From Prevotella sp. (GTDB lineage: Bacteria > Bacteroidota > Bacteroidia > Bacteroidales > Bacteroidaceae): 46,622 nucleotides of DNA. The notes below the pieces were generated by a model, which ran no database searches, had not been told where the DNA came from, and saw only the letters and a program-made list of their open reading frames with translations. This document shows, one piece after another, positions 32,834 through 43,724 of the stretch. Made by a program: the position numbers and the translations under genes. Where the stretch lies: positions 1 through 46,622 of the forward strand of contig JAFSKJ010000009.1 in assembly GCA_017449025.1 (NCBI GenBank), read 5' to 3'. Numbering within the stretch: the stretch's first letter is position 1; the number at the start of each line of letters is the position of its first letter.

Positions 32834-32849
32834 ATGCAAACGTTTGCAT
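32834..32849. promoter_or_regulatory. LacI/MalR-type operator upstream of GH77
   Basis: ATGCAAACGTTTGCAT is a perfect 16-bp palindrome. The GCAAACGTTTGC core with its CG centre is the usual site of LacI-family maltose regulators (MalR). It lies 119 bases before the GH77 ATG and 54 bases upstream of its -7 box. No such regulator is encoded in the window. Confidence 0.65.
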
Positions 32850-32902
32850 GGTTTATTCGGAGAAAACGGAAGAATAAAGGAACATCGAAGAGGAAATTGT
32901 TG

Positions 32903-32910
32903 TAATTTTG
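32903..32910 (+). promoter_or_regulatory. -7 box of GH77
   Basis: TAATTTTG fits TAnnTTTG, 57 bases before ATG 32968. No clear TTTG is found at -33, which would be consistent with a promoter that needs an activator. Confidence 0.55.
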
Positions 32911-32967
32911 TGGGCATAACAACCATCCGCCGGCATTGTGCTGCTGCGGAACAATCTATTGTCGATT

Positions 32968-35412
32968 ATGAAATTACTATTCAACCTTGAGTATCAAACC
33001 ACATTCGGAGAGGAATTGGTGCTGAATGTGATGACAAGCGAACAGAATGTTGAAAGTCACAAGATGACCACCAACGACGGCATGCACTGGACTTGCGGCA
33101 TGACCAAGGACGCGGAGACAGGAACTTACGTCGACTACTACTACTCCCTGATGCGGGGCGAGGAGGAAATGCGGCATGAGTGGCTTGTGGAGCCACACAG
33201 GTTAGAGTTCGCGGCAGAAAAGGGCAAGTGCTACACCGTATATGACCACTGGATAGACATTCCCGAAGACTCTTACATGTATTCGTCGGCCTTCACCGAG
33301 TGTGTGGCCAAGCGCGAGCGCATGCTCAGCACCAAGTCGCAGTTCCCGCGTACCATACGCATGAAGGTGCGTGCACCGCAGCTGCGCCAGAACGAGCGCC
33401 TCGGACTGGTTGGCGGCGAGGAGGTGCTGGGGGCTTGGAACGCTCATCAGGCACTGCCCATGGCTGAACATGAGTATCACGAGTGGGTGATAAGCCTCGA
33501 CCCGGCAACACTGCCACGGCGCTTCGAGTTTAAGTTCGTGGTGCTTAACGATGATGGTGCACAGCAGCCTATATGGGAGAACGGCATGAACCGCACAATA
33601 GAGCTTGCCGACACAAGGGACGACGACGTGGTGGTCTACGAGCTGCCCCAGGCTTATTTCCCCGTCTACCCGTGGAAGGGAGCCGGCACAGTGATTCCTG
33701 TCTTCTCGCTCCGCTCGGAGGGAAGCTTTGGCGTTGGTGACTTCGGCGACCTGAAGAAAATGGTGGACTGGTGCGACAAGACACGGCAGCGAGTGCTGCA
33801 GGTGCTGCCCATCAACGACACCAACATGACGCGCACATGGCAGGACAGCTACCCCTACAACAGCATAAGCATCTATGCCCTGCACCCGCAGTACTGCGAC
33901 TTCCGCCAGCTGCCCGAAATCAAGGACCCTGCCAAGCGCGAGCACTTCGAGGCACTGCGCCAAGAGTTGAACCAACTGCCGCAGATAGACTACGAGCGCA
34001 TGTTTGCGACAAAGATGGACTATCTGCGCGAAATCTTCGAGCAGGAGTGGGCATCGGTGCAGCGCTCGGCAGAATACAAGACGTTCTTCGAGAACAACAA
34101 GGAGTGGCTCGTGCCTTATGCTGCCTTCTGCTACTACCGCGACCTCTATGGCACTGCCGAATACGGGAAATGGCCGGAGGAAGCCACGCTCCAGAACACC
34201 CAGAAGGCAAAGTTCAAGGGCAAGAAGGAGCTGAATTTCTGGTACTTCGTGCAGTTCCAGTTAGACAGACAGATGCGCTCTGCCCATGAGTACGCGCGCT
34301 CGCGTCGCGTAATATTAAAAGGTGACATTCCCATCGGCATCTCGCGCGACGGCGTCGAGGCCTGGGTGGAGCCAAGGTATTTCAACCTGAACGGCCAGGC
34401 CGGGGCACCACCCGACCCGTTTTCTGCCGAGGGGCAGAACTGGGGCTTCCCAACGTACAACTGGGACGAGATGCTTAAGGACGGGTGCTCATGGTGGGTG
34501 CGCCGCTTCCGCAAGATGGCCCAGTACTTCGATGCCTACCGCATAGACCACGTCTTGGGATTCTTCCGCATCTGGGAAATTCCCGTGCCTGAGAAGTCGG
34601 GGCTGATGGGACAGTTCTCACCAGCCTTAGGACTGAGCCGCGAGGAGATAGAAAGCTACGGCGTGACTCTGCGCGATGGGCTGTTCCTTGTCGACCACAA
34701 GCGGCCTGACCGCTGGCACCCCCGCATTGCCGTACAGTACCAGGAGGCCTACAAGGAACTGCCTGACGAAGAGAAGTTCTGTTTCAACCGTCTCTACAAC
34801 GACTATTTCTATAGCCGCAACAACCACTTCTGGTACCAGGAGGCCATGAAGAAGCTGCCAAGGCTGACACAGGCCACACGCATGCTGGTATGTGCCGAGG
34901 ACTTGGGCATGGTTCCCGACTGCGTGCCCTGGGTGATGAACGAGTTGCGGATACTGTCGCTTGAGATACAGTCGATGCCGAAGGAGAGCCGCTACCGCTT
35001 CGGGCGCCTAAGCCATAATCCCTACCGCTCGGTGTGCACCATCTCAACCCATGACATGGAAACACTGAGGCAGTGGTGGGACCAGGACGAGGAGCGCACT
35101 CAGGATTACTATACCACCATTCTTCGCCGCAACGACAAAGCCCCACACCCCCTGCCGGGATGGTTGGCCAAGGACATTGTCAGCCGCCACCTCACCTCGC
35201 CCTCCATGCTGTGTCTCCTATCGTTGCAGGACTGGCTTGCCATAGACGAGAAACTCAGGCTGCCTGACCAGAACGCCGAGCGAATAAACATTCCCGCTAA
35301 TCCGCGACACTACTGGCGCTACCGTATGCACCTGACACTTGAACAGCTGATGAATGCCAGTGAACTGAACAACGAGATTTCAGAGCTTATACTACAGAGC
35401 GGCAGGAAATAG
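32968..35412 (+). CDS. 4-alpha-glucanotransferase, GH77, with two N-terminal CBM20-like domains
   Basis: An 814-residue enzyme from ATG 32968; the GTG ten codons upstream is less likely. Residues 1-100 and 110-230 look like two starch-binding CBM20 modules (MKLLFNLEYQTTFGEELVL; RTIRMKVRAPQ, LGLVGGEEVLGAWN). The GH77 core follows (VIPVFSLRSEGSFGVGDF, QVLPINDTN). The catalytic residues appear in DAYRIDHVLGFFRIWEIP (Asp), VCAEDLGMVP (Glu) and STHDMETLRQWW (Asp). The layout equals that of DPE2-type enzymes. No signal peptide is seen, so it probably acts on cytosolic maltodextrin or glycogen. A LacI-type operator upstream fits maltose control. Confidence 0.95.
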   Translation: MKLLFNLEYQTTFGEELVLNVMTSEQNVESHKMTTNDGMHWTCGMTKDAETGTYVDYYYSLMRGEEEMRHEWLVEPHRLEFAAEKGKCYTVYDHWIDIPEDSYMYSSAFTECVAKRERMLSTKSQFPRTIRMKVRAPQLRQNERLGLVGGEEVLGAWNAHQALPMAEHEYHEWVISLDPATLPRRFEFKFVVLNDDGAQQPIWENGMNRTIELADTRDDDVVVYELPQAYFPVYPWKGAGTVIPVFSLRSEGSFGVGDFGDLKKMVDWCDKTRQRVLQVLPINDTNMTRTWQDSYPYNSISIYALHPQYCDFRQLPEIKDPAKREHFEALRQELNQLPQIDYERMFATKMDYLREIFEQEWASVQRSAEYKTFFENNKEWLVPYAAFCYYRDLYGTAEYGKWPEEATLQNTQKAKFKGKKELNFWYFVQFQLDRQMRSAHEYARSRRVILKGDIPIGISRDGVEAWVEPRYFNLNGQAGAPPDPFSAEGQNWGFPTYNWDEMLKDGCSWWVRRFRKMAQYFDAYRIDHVLGFFRIWEIPVPEKSGLMGQFSPALGLSREEIESYGVTLRDGLFLVDHKRPDRWHPRIAVQYQEAYKELPDEEKFCFNRLYNDYFYSRNNHFWYQEAMKKLPRLTQATRMLVCAEDLGMVPDCVPWVMNELRILSLEIQSMPKESRYRFGRLSHNPYRSVCTISTHDMETLRQWWDQDEERTQDYYTTILRRNDKAPHPLPGWLAKDIVSRHLTSPSMLCLLSLQDWLAIDEKLRLPDQNAERINIPANPRHYWRYRMHLTLEQLMNASELNNEISELILQSGRK

Positions 35413-35437
35413 GCATACAGCAGTATTGAGCCCCAGT

Positions 35438-35472
35438 AAATCCGGCAGGAACACTAAGTTTCTGCCGGATTT
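35438..35472 (+). terminator. Terminator after GH77
   Basis: AAATCCGGCAG (35438-35448) and CTGCCGGATTT (35462-35472) form an 11-bp perfect stem around a 13-base loop, followed by a short T run. It lies 26 bases after the GH77 stop. Confidence 0.8.
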
Positions 35473-35594
35473 TACATACTGTAAAGCATTGGAAGCATAC
35501 GAACAAGCGGTTGAAAGAAAAAAGAGCGAAATTTGCAGCCGAAAGAATTTCATTTACAATCAACCATTTTATCAACTATTCAAGAATCAAGCTC

Positions 35595-37565
35595 ATGAAA
35601 AAATTGTTTACACTTATTGCAGGCATGCTGCTGATTGGCAGCGGAGCATTTGCACAGGACAAGTGGACCACCATTACCACTAATGGTAACATGGAAGGCG
35701 AGCAATCGCCAGACTGGTCAAGTTTCTGGTGTCACGATTGGCGCGAAGTAACCGAGGGTGAAGAACTTTTAGGAGGTGGTCAGCAAAGAGACTCTAATGG
35801 CCAGTTCCAAGGCTTTGCTGAAATTGTTGAGGATCCTATTAAGCCAGGCAACCACTGCGCGAGAGTGATAATCCGCAGTAAAGAGGAGGCAGATGCCGCT
35901 GGCAATACCATTACGGACGCAGCTAACGGCAAACCAGATTGGGCAGAATGGGACTCCCAGTTCTTTATTTATGCCACGGAAACCATTCCCCAAGGAAAAG
36001 AAGTCCGCTTGATTATGAAAGTTAGGGCTGAAAAGGCAGGAAATCTTCAGACTCAGGCACACTATAATCCAGGTAACTATAACCACTGGCAGCTTTTCGG
36101 TGATATAGAATATACTACTGAATGGAAGCAAATAGAGGTTACGCAGACCATAACAGCCGACATGACACAGGAGGCTAACGGAAAAGCGTTCCAAAGTGTG
36201 GCATTCAACCTTTCAACGATGAGGGATGGCAACGTCATCTATTTTGACGACGTAAGGCTGCAAGTCAGAGACCCGCAGGAGAATGAGGAGCCAGAGTTTA
36301 CTGGGTGGTTTAATTTCTTGAGGAACGGCATCAACTCTGCCGACAAATTCAAGTTTAGCAACGGAACATTCACAAACTTCACCGGGCGCGACGGTTCGAC
36401 TGGCAAAGACCAGCCTGCAAGAATTGTGAACGATCCTCTTGACGGCCAGCCAGCCCTAAATGTAACCAGTATCTGCTACAATAGTACTTATCAGAAGGAA
36501 GAGAAGACAGAGATTCTTGATGGTGACGGGCAGCCTGTACTCGACGAGGACGGCAACCCCACTTACGAGATAAGCTACACAGAGCTTCCATGTTATATAA
36601 AGGAAAACGGCGACACACTCAAGAAACAGGATGGTAGTATTGGTATCGATGACTGGCAGACACAGTTCTTCGTAGCTACTCCGCACGTGTTCAAGAATGG
36701 TGAGAAGTTCAGGTTCGTTATTTCGGTTCGAGCCGATAAGGAAACCACCATTCAGACGCAGATTCACAGAGGCCCCGGTGACTACCTGCACTATCAGTTA
36801 CTTGGTGATATAAATGTCACTACAGAATGGGAGACGTATATATTTGAGCAGGCAATAGATGGTAGTCAGGCAGGAGGTTCTACTTTTGCTTTCAACTGTA
36901 ACGTGCTGAAAGAAGAGGTAAACAACTATTATTTCCGCATAGATGAGATTTCTATTAACGCTGCCAGCGCAACCGATGACGATAGGACACTGATGAGAAA
37001 GAGCATTTCCTTACCTGTGCCAGCATTGGAGAAAGATGTCAATGTTAAGATTGACCTGAGTGAGATGATGGAAATCCTGAGAATTGAAAACCTAACAGAA
37101 TTCTTGAATGACAACACGTTGAAGGCTACAGTGAAGAAAGTTGAGGGCGAAGGTGACGATGAAGATGTCACGGTATCTCTCATGGGTGGTCTGCAAGCTA
37201 CAACTGGTATATTCATCAATGACATAGGCTCATGGATTGACGATGACCAGGGAATAAACATTTACTTCCCAGAAGAGGGTATCTCTGGTAACGAGGCTAC
37301 TATCAATATTGGTAACTTTGCCGAGACAGAGTTTACGCCAGGAAATACTATTCAGACAGTCATCTGCTTCGAAAAGGATCATTGGATGTATGCCTTTGAC
37401 GTGACATTAATGGATCCTGCTGCCTACGAGGCACAGTCAGGCATCACAGACGTGAAGGTTACAAAGAACGGCAATGGTGCCATCTACGACCTGTCAGGCC
37501 GCAAGGTTACCGCCCCTGCAAAGGGACTGTACATCAAGGATGGCAAGAAGTTCATAATGAAGTAA
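35595..37565 (+). CDS. Large secreted protein with duplicated domain and sorting-like tail
   Basis: A 656-residue protein from ATG 35595 (MKKLFTLIAGMLLIGSGAFAQ signal peptide); the frame extends 28 residues further upstream without a good start. Two related segments are seen: about residues 115-195 (QTQAHYNPGNYNHWQLFGDI) and 351-430 (QTQIHRGPGDYLHYQLLGDI), likely beta-sandwich carbohydrate-binding modules (CBM4/9-like). A third region (465-560) is different. The C-terminus YDLSGRKVTAPAKGLYIKDGKKFIMK resembles a short type IX sorting tail. No catalytic motif is found; glycan binding is inference. Confidence 0.8.
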   Translation: MKKLFTLIAGMLLIGSGAFAQDKWTTITTNGNMEGEQSPDWSSFWCHDWREVTEGEELLGGGQQRDSNGQFQGFAEIVEDPIKPGNHCARVIIRSKEEADAAGNTITDAANGKPDWAEWDSQFFIYATETIPQGKEVRLIMKVRAEKAGNLQTQAHYNPGNYNHWQLFGDIEYTTEWKQIEVTQTITADMTQEANGKAFQSVAFNLSTMRDGNVIYFDDVRLQVRDPQENEEPEFTGWFNFLRNGINSADKFKFSNGTFTNFTGRDGSTGKDQPARIVNDPLDGQPALNVTSICYNSTYQKEEKTEILDGDGQPVLDEDGNPTYEISYTELPCYIKENGDTLKKQDGSIGIDDWQTQFFVATPHVFKNGEKFRFVISVRADKETTIQTQIHRGPGDYLHYQLLGDINVTTEWETYIFEQAIDGSQAGGSTFAFNCNVLKEEVNNYYFRIDEISINAASATDDDRTLMRKSISLPVPALEKDVNVKIDLSEMMEILRIENLTEFLNDNTLKATVKKVEGEGDDEDVTVSLMGGLQATTGIFINDIGSWIDDDQGINIYFPEEGISGNEATINIGNFAETEFTPGNTIQTVICFEKDHWMYAFDVTLMDPAAYEAQSGITDVKVTKNGNGAIYDLSGRKVTAPAKGLYIKDGKKFIMK

Positions 37566-37590
37566 CATTGTTTTTATCATTGCGTACTTG

Positions 37591-37619
37591 GCGTGTCGGC
37601 TCTTCCGGAGTCGGCACGC
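37591..37619 (+). terminator. Terminator-like hairpin
   Basis: GCGTGTCGGCTC and GAGTCGGCACGC form a 12-bp stem with two G-U pairs around TTCCG, followed by TTTCTATTCTTT. It closes the transcript of the duplicated-domain protein. Confidence 0.75.
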
Positions 37620-37694
37620 TTTCTATTCTTTACCTCTCTACTCATGCTTCTGCAATCGTTTGTCATAATTGTAGGCAAAAAAAGGGTAAAGGAC

Positions 37695-39971
<2,277 letters not shown>

Positions 39972-40072
39972 TTAAAAAGGCTGACAAAGATGTTAAAAAG
40001 GTTGTTATCGCGCACAAATAGTTGATTTAAGTCAAGAAAAGCGTGTATTTATGCACTTTTGTGGCCATAACT

Positions 40073-40104
40073 CTTGCATATAACCAAAAAACATCGTACC
40101 TTTG
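40073..40104 (+). promoter_or_regulatory. Promoter of a probable non-coding RNA
   Basis: CTTG (40073-40076), 20 bases, then TACCTTTG (40097-40104) fit the consensus except for one base in the -33 box. No protein-coding frame follows before the terminator at 40325, so the product should be an RNA. Confidence 0.7.
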
Positions 40105-40109
40105 CATCG

Positions 40110-40358
40110 TCAAACAAGACAAATTGGTTAATAGATTGTTTTAGGTTAGTAGTAATATTTATAGTTTTAGGTTTTTAGTTATTGGTAAAAAAGAGAAAGT
40201 TTTCAACTGTAGGATAGCAGGTGGTCGCTGTGAAGCTCCCATTTAAACTTTCGAATTTTTAGTCCTACGTGGACTAAAAATTTCTTTAAGAGAAAAGGAT
40301 TTTTAGTTAAACATAGGCTTGAGACGCCGCTGCTCGTGAAGAGTAGTGGCGTTTTTTT
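40110..40358 (+). ncRNA. Probable structured RNA of about 250 nt
   Basis: The transcript from the promoter at 40097 would end at the terminator at 40325-40358 and contains no credible ORF. Two strong internal stem-loops precede the terminator. GAAAGTTT (40195-40202) pairs with AAACTTTC (40255-40262) around a GC-rich stretch GGTGGTCGCTGTGAAGC. AATTTTTAGTCC and GGACTAAAAATT (40264-40275, 40281-40292) form a 12-bp perfect stem. The 5' third is U/A-rich. Size, isolated promoter and terminator fit a 6S-type or Bacteroidales-1-like RNA, but I cannot confirm the family from memory. Confidence 0.6.
40325..40358 (+). terminator. Strong terminator of the RNA gene
   Basis: CGCCGCTGCTC and GAGTAGTGGCG pair over 11 positions (two G-U) around GTGAA, followed by seven T (40352-40358). 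The minus-strand lipoprotein gene ends in the same T-run. Confidence 0.9.
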
Positions 40359-40782
40359 ATTTCATCAGCCACCGTTGGCCGCACTCAACCATTGGCACAA
40401 CTATCTCCTCGTTGGTGGAGTCGCCAAAGCAGAGCACCAGAAACACGTTGGTGCAACCCTGTAAGCTGTCGGCACGGGCGTTCATTATCCTCACCTCGCG
40501 TATGCCTCTGTGGGTGGCCTGCTGCTGCGCCACAAACTGCTTATATGCCACAAGCAACTGCTCGCGGTAGTCGCTATGCAGGCTGTCAGCTCCGGCTCTG
40601 CCGTCCAGGAATCGCTCATACTGCCCGGCAGCCAGTTGCCGGTAATAGTTCTTGGCAGCTTCTGAGGCCAGCTCTTCGGGTGTCGGGCTGTTGCTGCATG
40701 CAGTGAAGAATGCAAGTAGCAAGCCCACCCAAGCCACAAGGGGCCGGGTGGGCTTTTTCTTATTTCTGGCGTATGAACACAT
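40357..40782 (-). CDS. Small lipoprotein of unknown function
   Basis: A 141-residue protein. The hydrophobic segment ([14 protein letters not shown]) ends in a lipobox with Cys29, so it should be a lipoprotein. The mature part (about residues 35-141) has [21 protein letters not shown] and then a strand-rich end, reminiscent of DUF4878-like NTF2-type domains; this is only a loose resemblance. The ATG lies 23 bases inside the end of der, so it is translated from the same transcript. Confidence 0.8.
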   Translation of the reverse strand: MCSYARNKKKPTRPLVAWVGLLLAFFTACSNSPTPEELASEAAKNYYRQLAAGQYERFLDGRAGADSLHSDYREQLLVAYKQFVAQQQATHRGIREVRIMNARADSLQGCTNVFLVLCFGDSTNEEIVVPMVECGQRWLMK

Positions 40783-42073
40783 TGATGGGTGAGCCTGTTA
40801 GTGTCCAGTTTTCGCGTATCTTGTTCTCAAGGAAGCGCCTGTAGGGTTCCTTCACATACTGTGGCAGGTTGGCGTAGAACACGAAGGTGGGAATCTGTGT
40901 GTCGGGAACCTGAGCCACATACTTTATCTTGATATACTTGCCCTTTACCGATGGTGGCGGGGTGGCTTCAATTATCGGCAGCATCACCTCGTTCAGCTTG
41001 GTGGTGCCTATGCGTGCCTTGCGGTTCTGATACACATCCTTCGCCGTTTCCAACACCCTGAAGATTCGCTGCTTGGTGAGTGCCGAGGCAAAAATGATGG
41101 GGAAGTCAACGAAGGGTGCCATGCGCTGGCGAATGGCACTCTCGAAGGTAGAGATCACCACCTGCGACTTGTCTTCCACCAGGTCCCACTTGTTCACCAC
41201 AACCACCAGCGACTTGTTGTTCTTCTGTATAAGCTGGAAGATGTTCATGTCCTGAGCCTCAATGCCTCGCGTGGCATCAATCATGAGTATGCAGACGTCG
41301 GAATTTTCTATGGCCCTGATGGAGCGCATGACAGAATAGAACTCCAGGTCTTCCGACACCTTGTTCTTGCGCCTTATGCCGGCAGTGTCAACAAGGTAGA
41401 AGTCGAAGCCGAACTTATCGTAGCGGGTGTAGATGGAGTCGCGTGTGGTGCCGGCTATCTCTGTCACGATGTGGCGTTCTTCGCCTATGAAGGCATTAAT
41501 GATGCTCGACTTCCCGGCGTTCGGACGCCCCACGACGGCAAAGCGCGGTATTCCCTCCTCAAGGTCGTCGCTCTGCTTCTCCGGCAATATCTCCAGCACC
41601 TTGTCAAGCAGGTCGCCGGTGCCACTGCCCGTGGCGGCACTTACACAGTAGGGGTCGCCCAGGCCAAGCTTGTAGAAGTCGTACTGCCCGTACAGGTCTT
41701 TGTTGTCATCAGCCTTGTTGGCCACAAGAATGGTTGGGAGCTTGGCCCGCCGCAGTATCTGCGCCACGTCCATGTCCCAGTCGGTGACACCATTCTTGAT
41801 GTCGCAAAGGAAAAGCACCAGGTCGGCCTCCTCGGTGGCTATTATCACTTGCTTGCGTATCTCCTCCTCGAAAATGTCGTCGGAGTTGACCACCCATCCG
41901 CCCGTGTCCACCACCGAGAACTCCCGGCCGTTCCATTCGCACTTGCCGTACTGGCGGTCGCGTGTGGTGCCGGCCTCGTTGCTCACAATGGCCTGGCGCG
42001 ACTTCGTCAGGCGGTTGAACAGCGTAGACTTGCCTACGTTCGGACGACCTACAATGGCTACTAAGTTCCCCAT
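40760..42073 (-). CDS. der: Ribosome assembly GTPase Der (EngA)
   Basis: A 437-residue protein with two consecutive GTPase domains. Domain 1 shows GRPNVGKST (G1), TTRD, DTGG and NKAD. Domain 2 shows [18 protein letters not shown] and NKWD. A KH-like domain occupies the last 80 residues. It acts in assembly of the 50S ribosomal subunit. Length and motifs are standard, and the start codon is the ATG at 42073. The upstream secreted-protein gene ends 13 bases before it, so the two may share a transcript. Confidence 0.98.
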   Translation of the reverse strand: MGNLVAIVGRPNVGKSTLFNRLTKSRQAIVSNEAGTTRDRQYGKCEWNGREFSVVDTGGWVVNSDDIFEEEIRKQVIIATEEADLVLFLCDIKNGVTDWDMDVAQILRRAKLPTILVANKADDNKDLYGQYDFYKLGLGDPYCVSAATGSGTGDLLDKVLEILPEKQSDDLEEGIPRFAVVGRPNAGKSSIINAFIGEERHIVTEIAGTTRDSIYTRYDKFGFDFYLVDTAGIRRKNKVSEDLEFYSVMRSIRAIENSDVCILMIDATRGIEAQDMNIFQLIQKNNKSLVVVVNKWDLVEDKSQVVISTFESAIRQRMAPFVDFPIIFASALTKQRIFRVLETAKDVYQNRKARIGTTKLNEVMLPIIEATPPPSVKGKYIKIKYVAQVPDTQIPTFVFYANLPQYVKEPYRRFLENKIRENWTLTGSPINVFIRQK

Positions 42074-42086
42074 GTCGCGTCTCTAA

Positions 42087-42890
42087 TTATCTTACAATAA
42101 CTTTCTCACCATTGATGATATATACGCCTGCGGGCAGCTCGCTCTTCACGCTCTTGGCGCTCACCTGCTTTCTCACCACGTTGCCCTTCATGTCGTAGAC
42201 ATCAACAAGCCCGTCGACCGTCTGCAGTGCCTTTATGCCTGTGGCGTCGCCAAGGTCGGCACCGTGCCTGATTTCAATGGCCGTGGCCGTGGTCGACTGC
42301 TCTTCCCAGCTGAAGCCGCAGCGTGTGGGCAGGAACGATGCCACGCCGTCCGTGCGGATGAGAATGCTCTCAAGCACTGCCTTGTCCTGCTTGGCGGGAA
42401 TGCCATAGAGGCCTTCCTTCTGGCGCTGCTGCCAGCTGCTGCTGAAGGCTATGGTGTTACCCTGGCCGTCGGCCATGCGGACGGTCTTCAGCTCGGTGCT
42501 CACCGCACTTGCATCGGTGCTCTTCAGACGCAGGTACTCTGTCTTGGGCGAGAACACAAGGTAGGGCACACCTGCCTCGATGCCCTGGGCCGTGCAGTCT
42601 TCAAAGTAGAGGCAGAGGGTGTTGCCTTCCTGGCGTATCGACGACAGGCGCTCTACCTTCATGCCGGGGGCTGCTTTTGAAATCTCCTCGCCGCTGAGTG
42701 TCATGGGCAGGCAGAGCGTGTTGTATCCGGCCATCAGGTAGCGGTTCAGCTGAACAGGCTGGTCCATTACTACCTGTTCAACCTGCAGCGTCTTCTGCTC
42801 TGTATAAATGTTCTTCACTGTGCGCTGGGCCATTGCGCTTTGGCCGCACATCATGGCGGCCGCCATGGTTACAAGTACTAATTTTTTCAT
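42087..42890 (-). CDS. Secreted protein with type A-like sorting domain
   Basis: A 267-residue exported protein of unknown function. It has a signal peptide (MKKLVLVTMAAAMMCGQSAMAQ) and a middle region with strands (GYNTLCLPMTL, GIEAGVPYLVFSP) as found in many Prevotella surface proteins. A C-terminal segment (VDVYDMKGNVVRKQ, SELPAGVYIINGEKVIVR) is typical of type IX secretion sorting domains. A substrate of the machine encoded at 16624-22793 is inferred. Its promoter is canonical. Confidence 0.8.
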   Translation of the reverse strand: MKKLVLVTMAAAMMCGQSAMAQRTVKNIYTEQKTLQVEQVVMDQPVQLNRYLMAGYNTLCLPMTLSGEEISKAAPGMKVERLSSIRQEGNTLCLYFEDCTAQGIEAGVPYLVFSPKTEYLRLKSTDASAVSTELKTVRMADGQGNTIAFSSSWQQRQKEGLYGIPAKQDKAVLESILIRTDGVASFLPTRCGFSWEEQSTTATAIEIRHGADLGDATGIKALQTVDGLVDVYDMKGNVVRKQVSAKSVKSELPAGVYIINGEKVIVR

Positions 42891-42920
42891 AACTCTATTC
42901 CTTTATAACATTCAACGCTG

Positions 42921-42952
42921 CAAAGATACGAAAAAGTAGAGAGCTAAACAAA
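42921..42952 (-). promoter_or_regulatory. Promoter of the 42087-42890 gene and probably der
   Basis: On the minus strand TTTG (42949-42952), 20 bases, then TATCTTTG (42921-42928), an exact consensus, 31 bases before the ATG. It likely serves this gene, der and the small lipoprotein. Confidence 0.85.
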
Positions 42953-43082
42953 AGATTTCCAAGACAAAACCAAGTATATAGCGCTTAAAAAATGTTAAGG
43001 AGCAAGGTTTTCTTCATTTAGAGGCTTGAGGCAACGGTTTTCCTGTAGCGGAAAAGGCCCGTGAAACATGCCTCATCCGCCG

Positions 43083-43154
43083 AGTGGCACTTTACGGCCG
43101 TAAAGTGCCACTTAATTTCAAAAAAGTGCCACTTTAGCTCCGTAAAGTGGCACT
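43083..43154. repeat. Four AGTGCCACTTTA copies forming two palindromes
   Basis: AGTGGCACTTTACGG and its exact complement (43083-43112) are joined as a 30-bp palindrome without a loop. Then AGTGCCACTTTA (43125-43136) and its complement (43143-43154) make a 12-bp hairpin with loop GCTCCG. The six-frame reading gives repeated KWHF, a pattern common in spurious Prevotella proteins. It lies just upstream of the ECF sigma operon. Confidence 0.85.
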
Positions 43155-43202
43155 CTACGGATGAAGCCTCGATGTTCGGCCGAAAAGTGTAAAAAAAATC
43201 CA

Positions 43203-43210
43203 TATTTTTG
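43203..43210 (+). promoter_or_regulatory. -7 box of the DUF6249-sigma operon
   Basis: TATTTTTG fits TAnnTTTG and is 88 bases before the ATG at 43299. The -33 region is not clear (TTCGG near 43173). The palindrome cluster ends about 50 bases upstream. Confidence 0.45.
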
Positions 43211-43298
43211 CGCGAAAAATGTAATATCTTCCAAAAAGAAGCGTCAAATAGAGTAGAGACAATAAACAGAACATTAATAATTTAAAAACATTACATCT

Positions 43299-43721
43299 AT
43301 GGAATGGATTACCGCTCCCCTGGTTTGCGCCGTAGTTTTCGGCGGCATCTACAAAGTCGTTGAGTTGTTCGTTCACAAAAAGGAGCGACTGATGCTCATC
43401 AACAAACTGACAGAGATTTCCAACTTCGACTTCAAAGGCATCAGCTTCTACAGCAGTGGCAATAAGTTCACCGGCCTGCGCATAGGGTGGCTGTTGCTGG
43501 GTGTTGGCTTCGGATTCCTCGTCGGATTCTTAATCAACATGATGGCCACTTTTGGAAATTATGCCAGCAATTTTGATTGGAATTATCACAACCACGTGGC
43601 TGGCATAGTCTATATTGCCTGCATCTGCATATTCGGTGGCATCGGCTTGCTGCTGGCGTATAGGGCTGAGAGAAGGGAAGAGCATCCTGAAGAAAACAAA
43701 ACCGACGAATTCCAGGTCTAA
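43299..43721 (+). CDS. Membrane protein, DUF6249-like
   Basis: A 140-residue protein. An N-terminal hydrophobic segment and the Lys-rich FVHKKERLMLINKL end resemble the DUF6249 family, with two further membrane helices (about 67-90 and 105-123) and a charged C-terminus. It is the first gene of a three-gene operon with an ECF sigma factor four bases after its stop. It may sense envelope state and influence sigma activity, which is inference from order only. Confidence 0.75.
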   Translation: MEWITAPLVCAVVFGGIYKVVELFVHKKERLMLINKLTEISNFDFKGISFYSSGNKFTGLRIGWLLLGVGFGFLVGFLINMMATFGNYASNFDWNYHNHVAGIVYIACICIFGGIGLLLAYRAERREEHPEENKTDEFQV

Positions 43722-43724
43722 TAA

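Noticed and set aside
40110-40358. tmRNA, RNase P RNA or SRP RNA
   Set aside because: None of the hallmark sequences (tag ORF, GAGGAAAGUCC, or GGAAGGAAGCAGC-type loop) is present.
43018-43203. 61-residue minus-strand frame with KWHF repeats
   Set aside because: It is produced by the palindrome cluster and not by a conserved protein.
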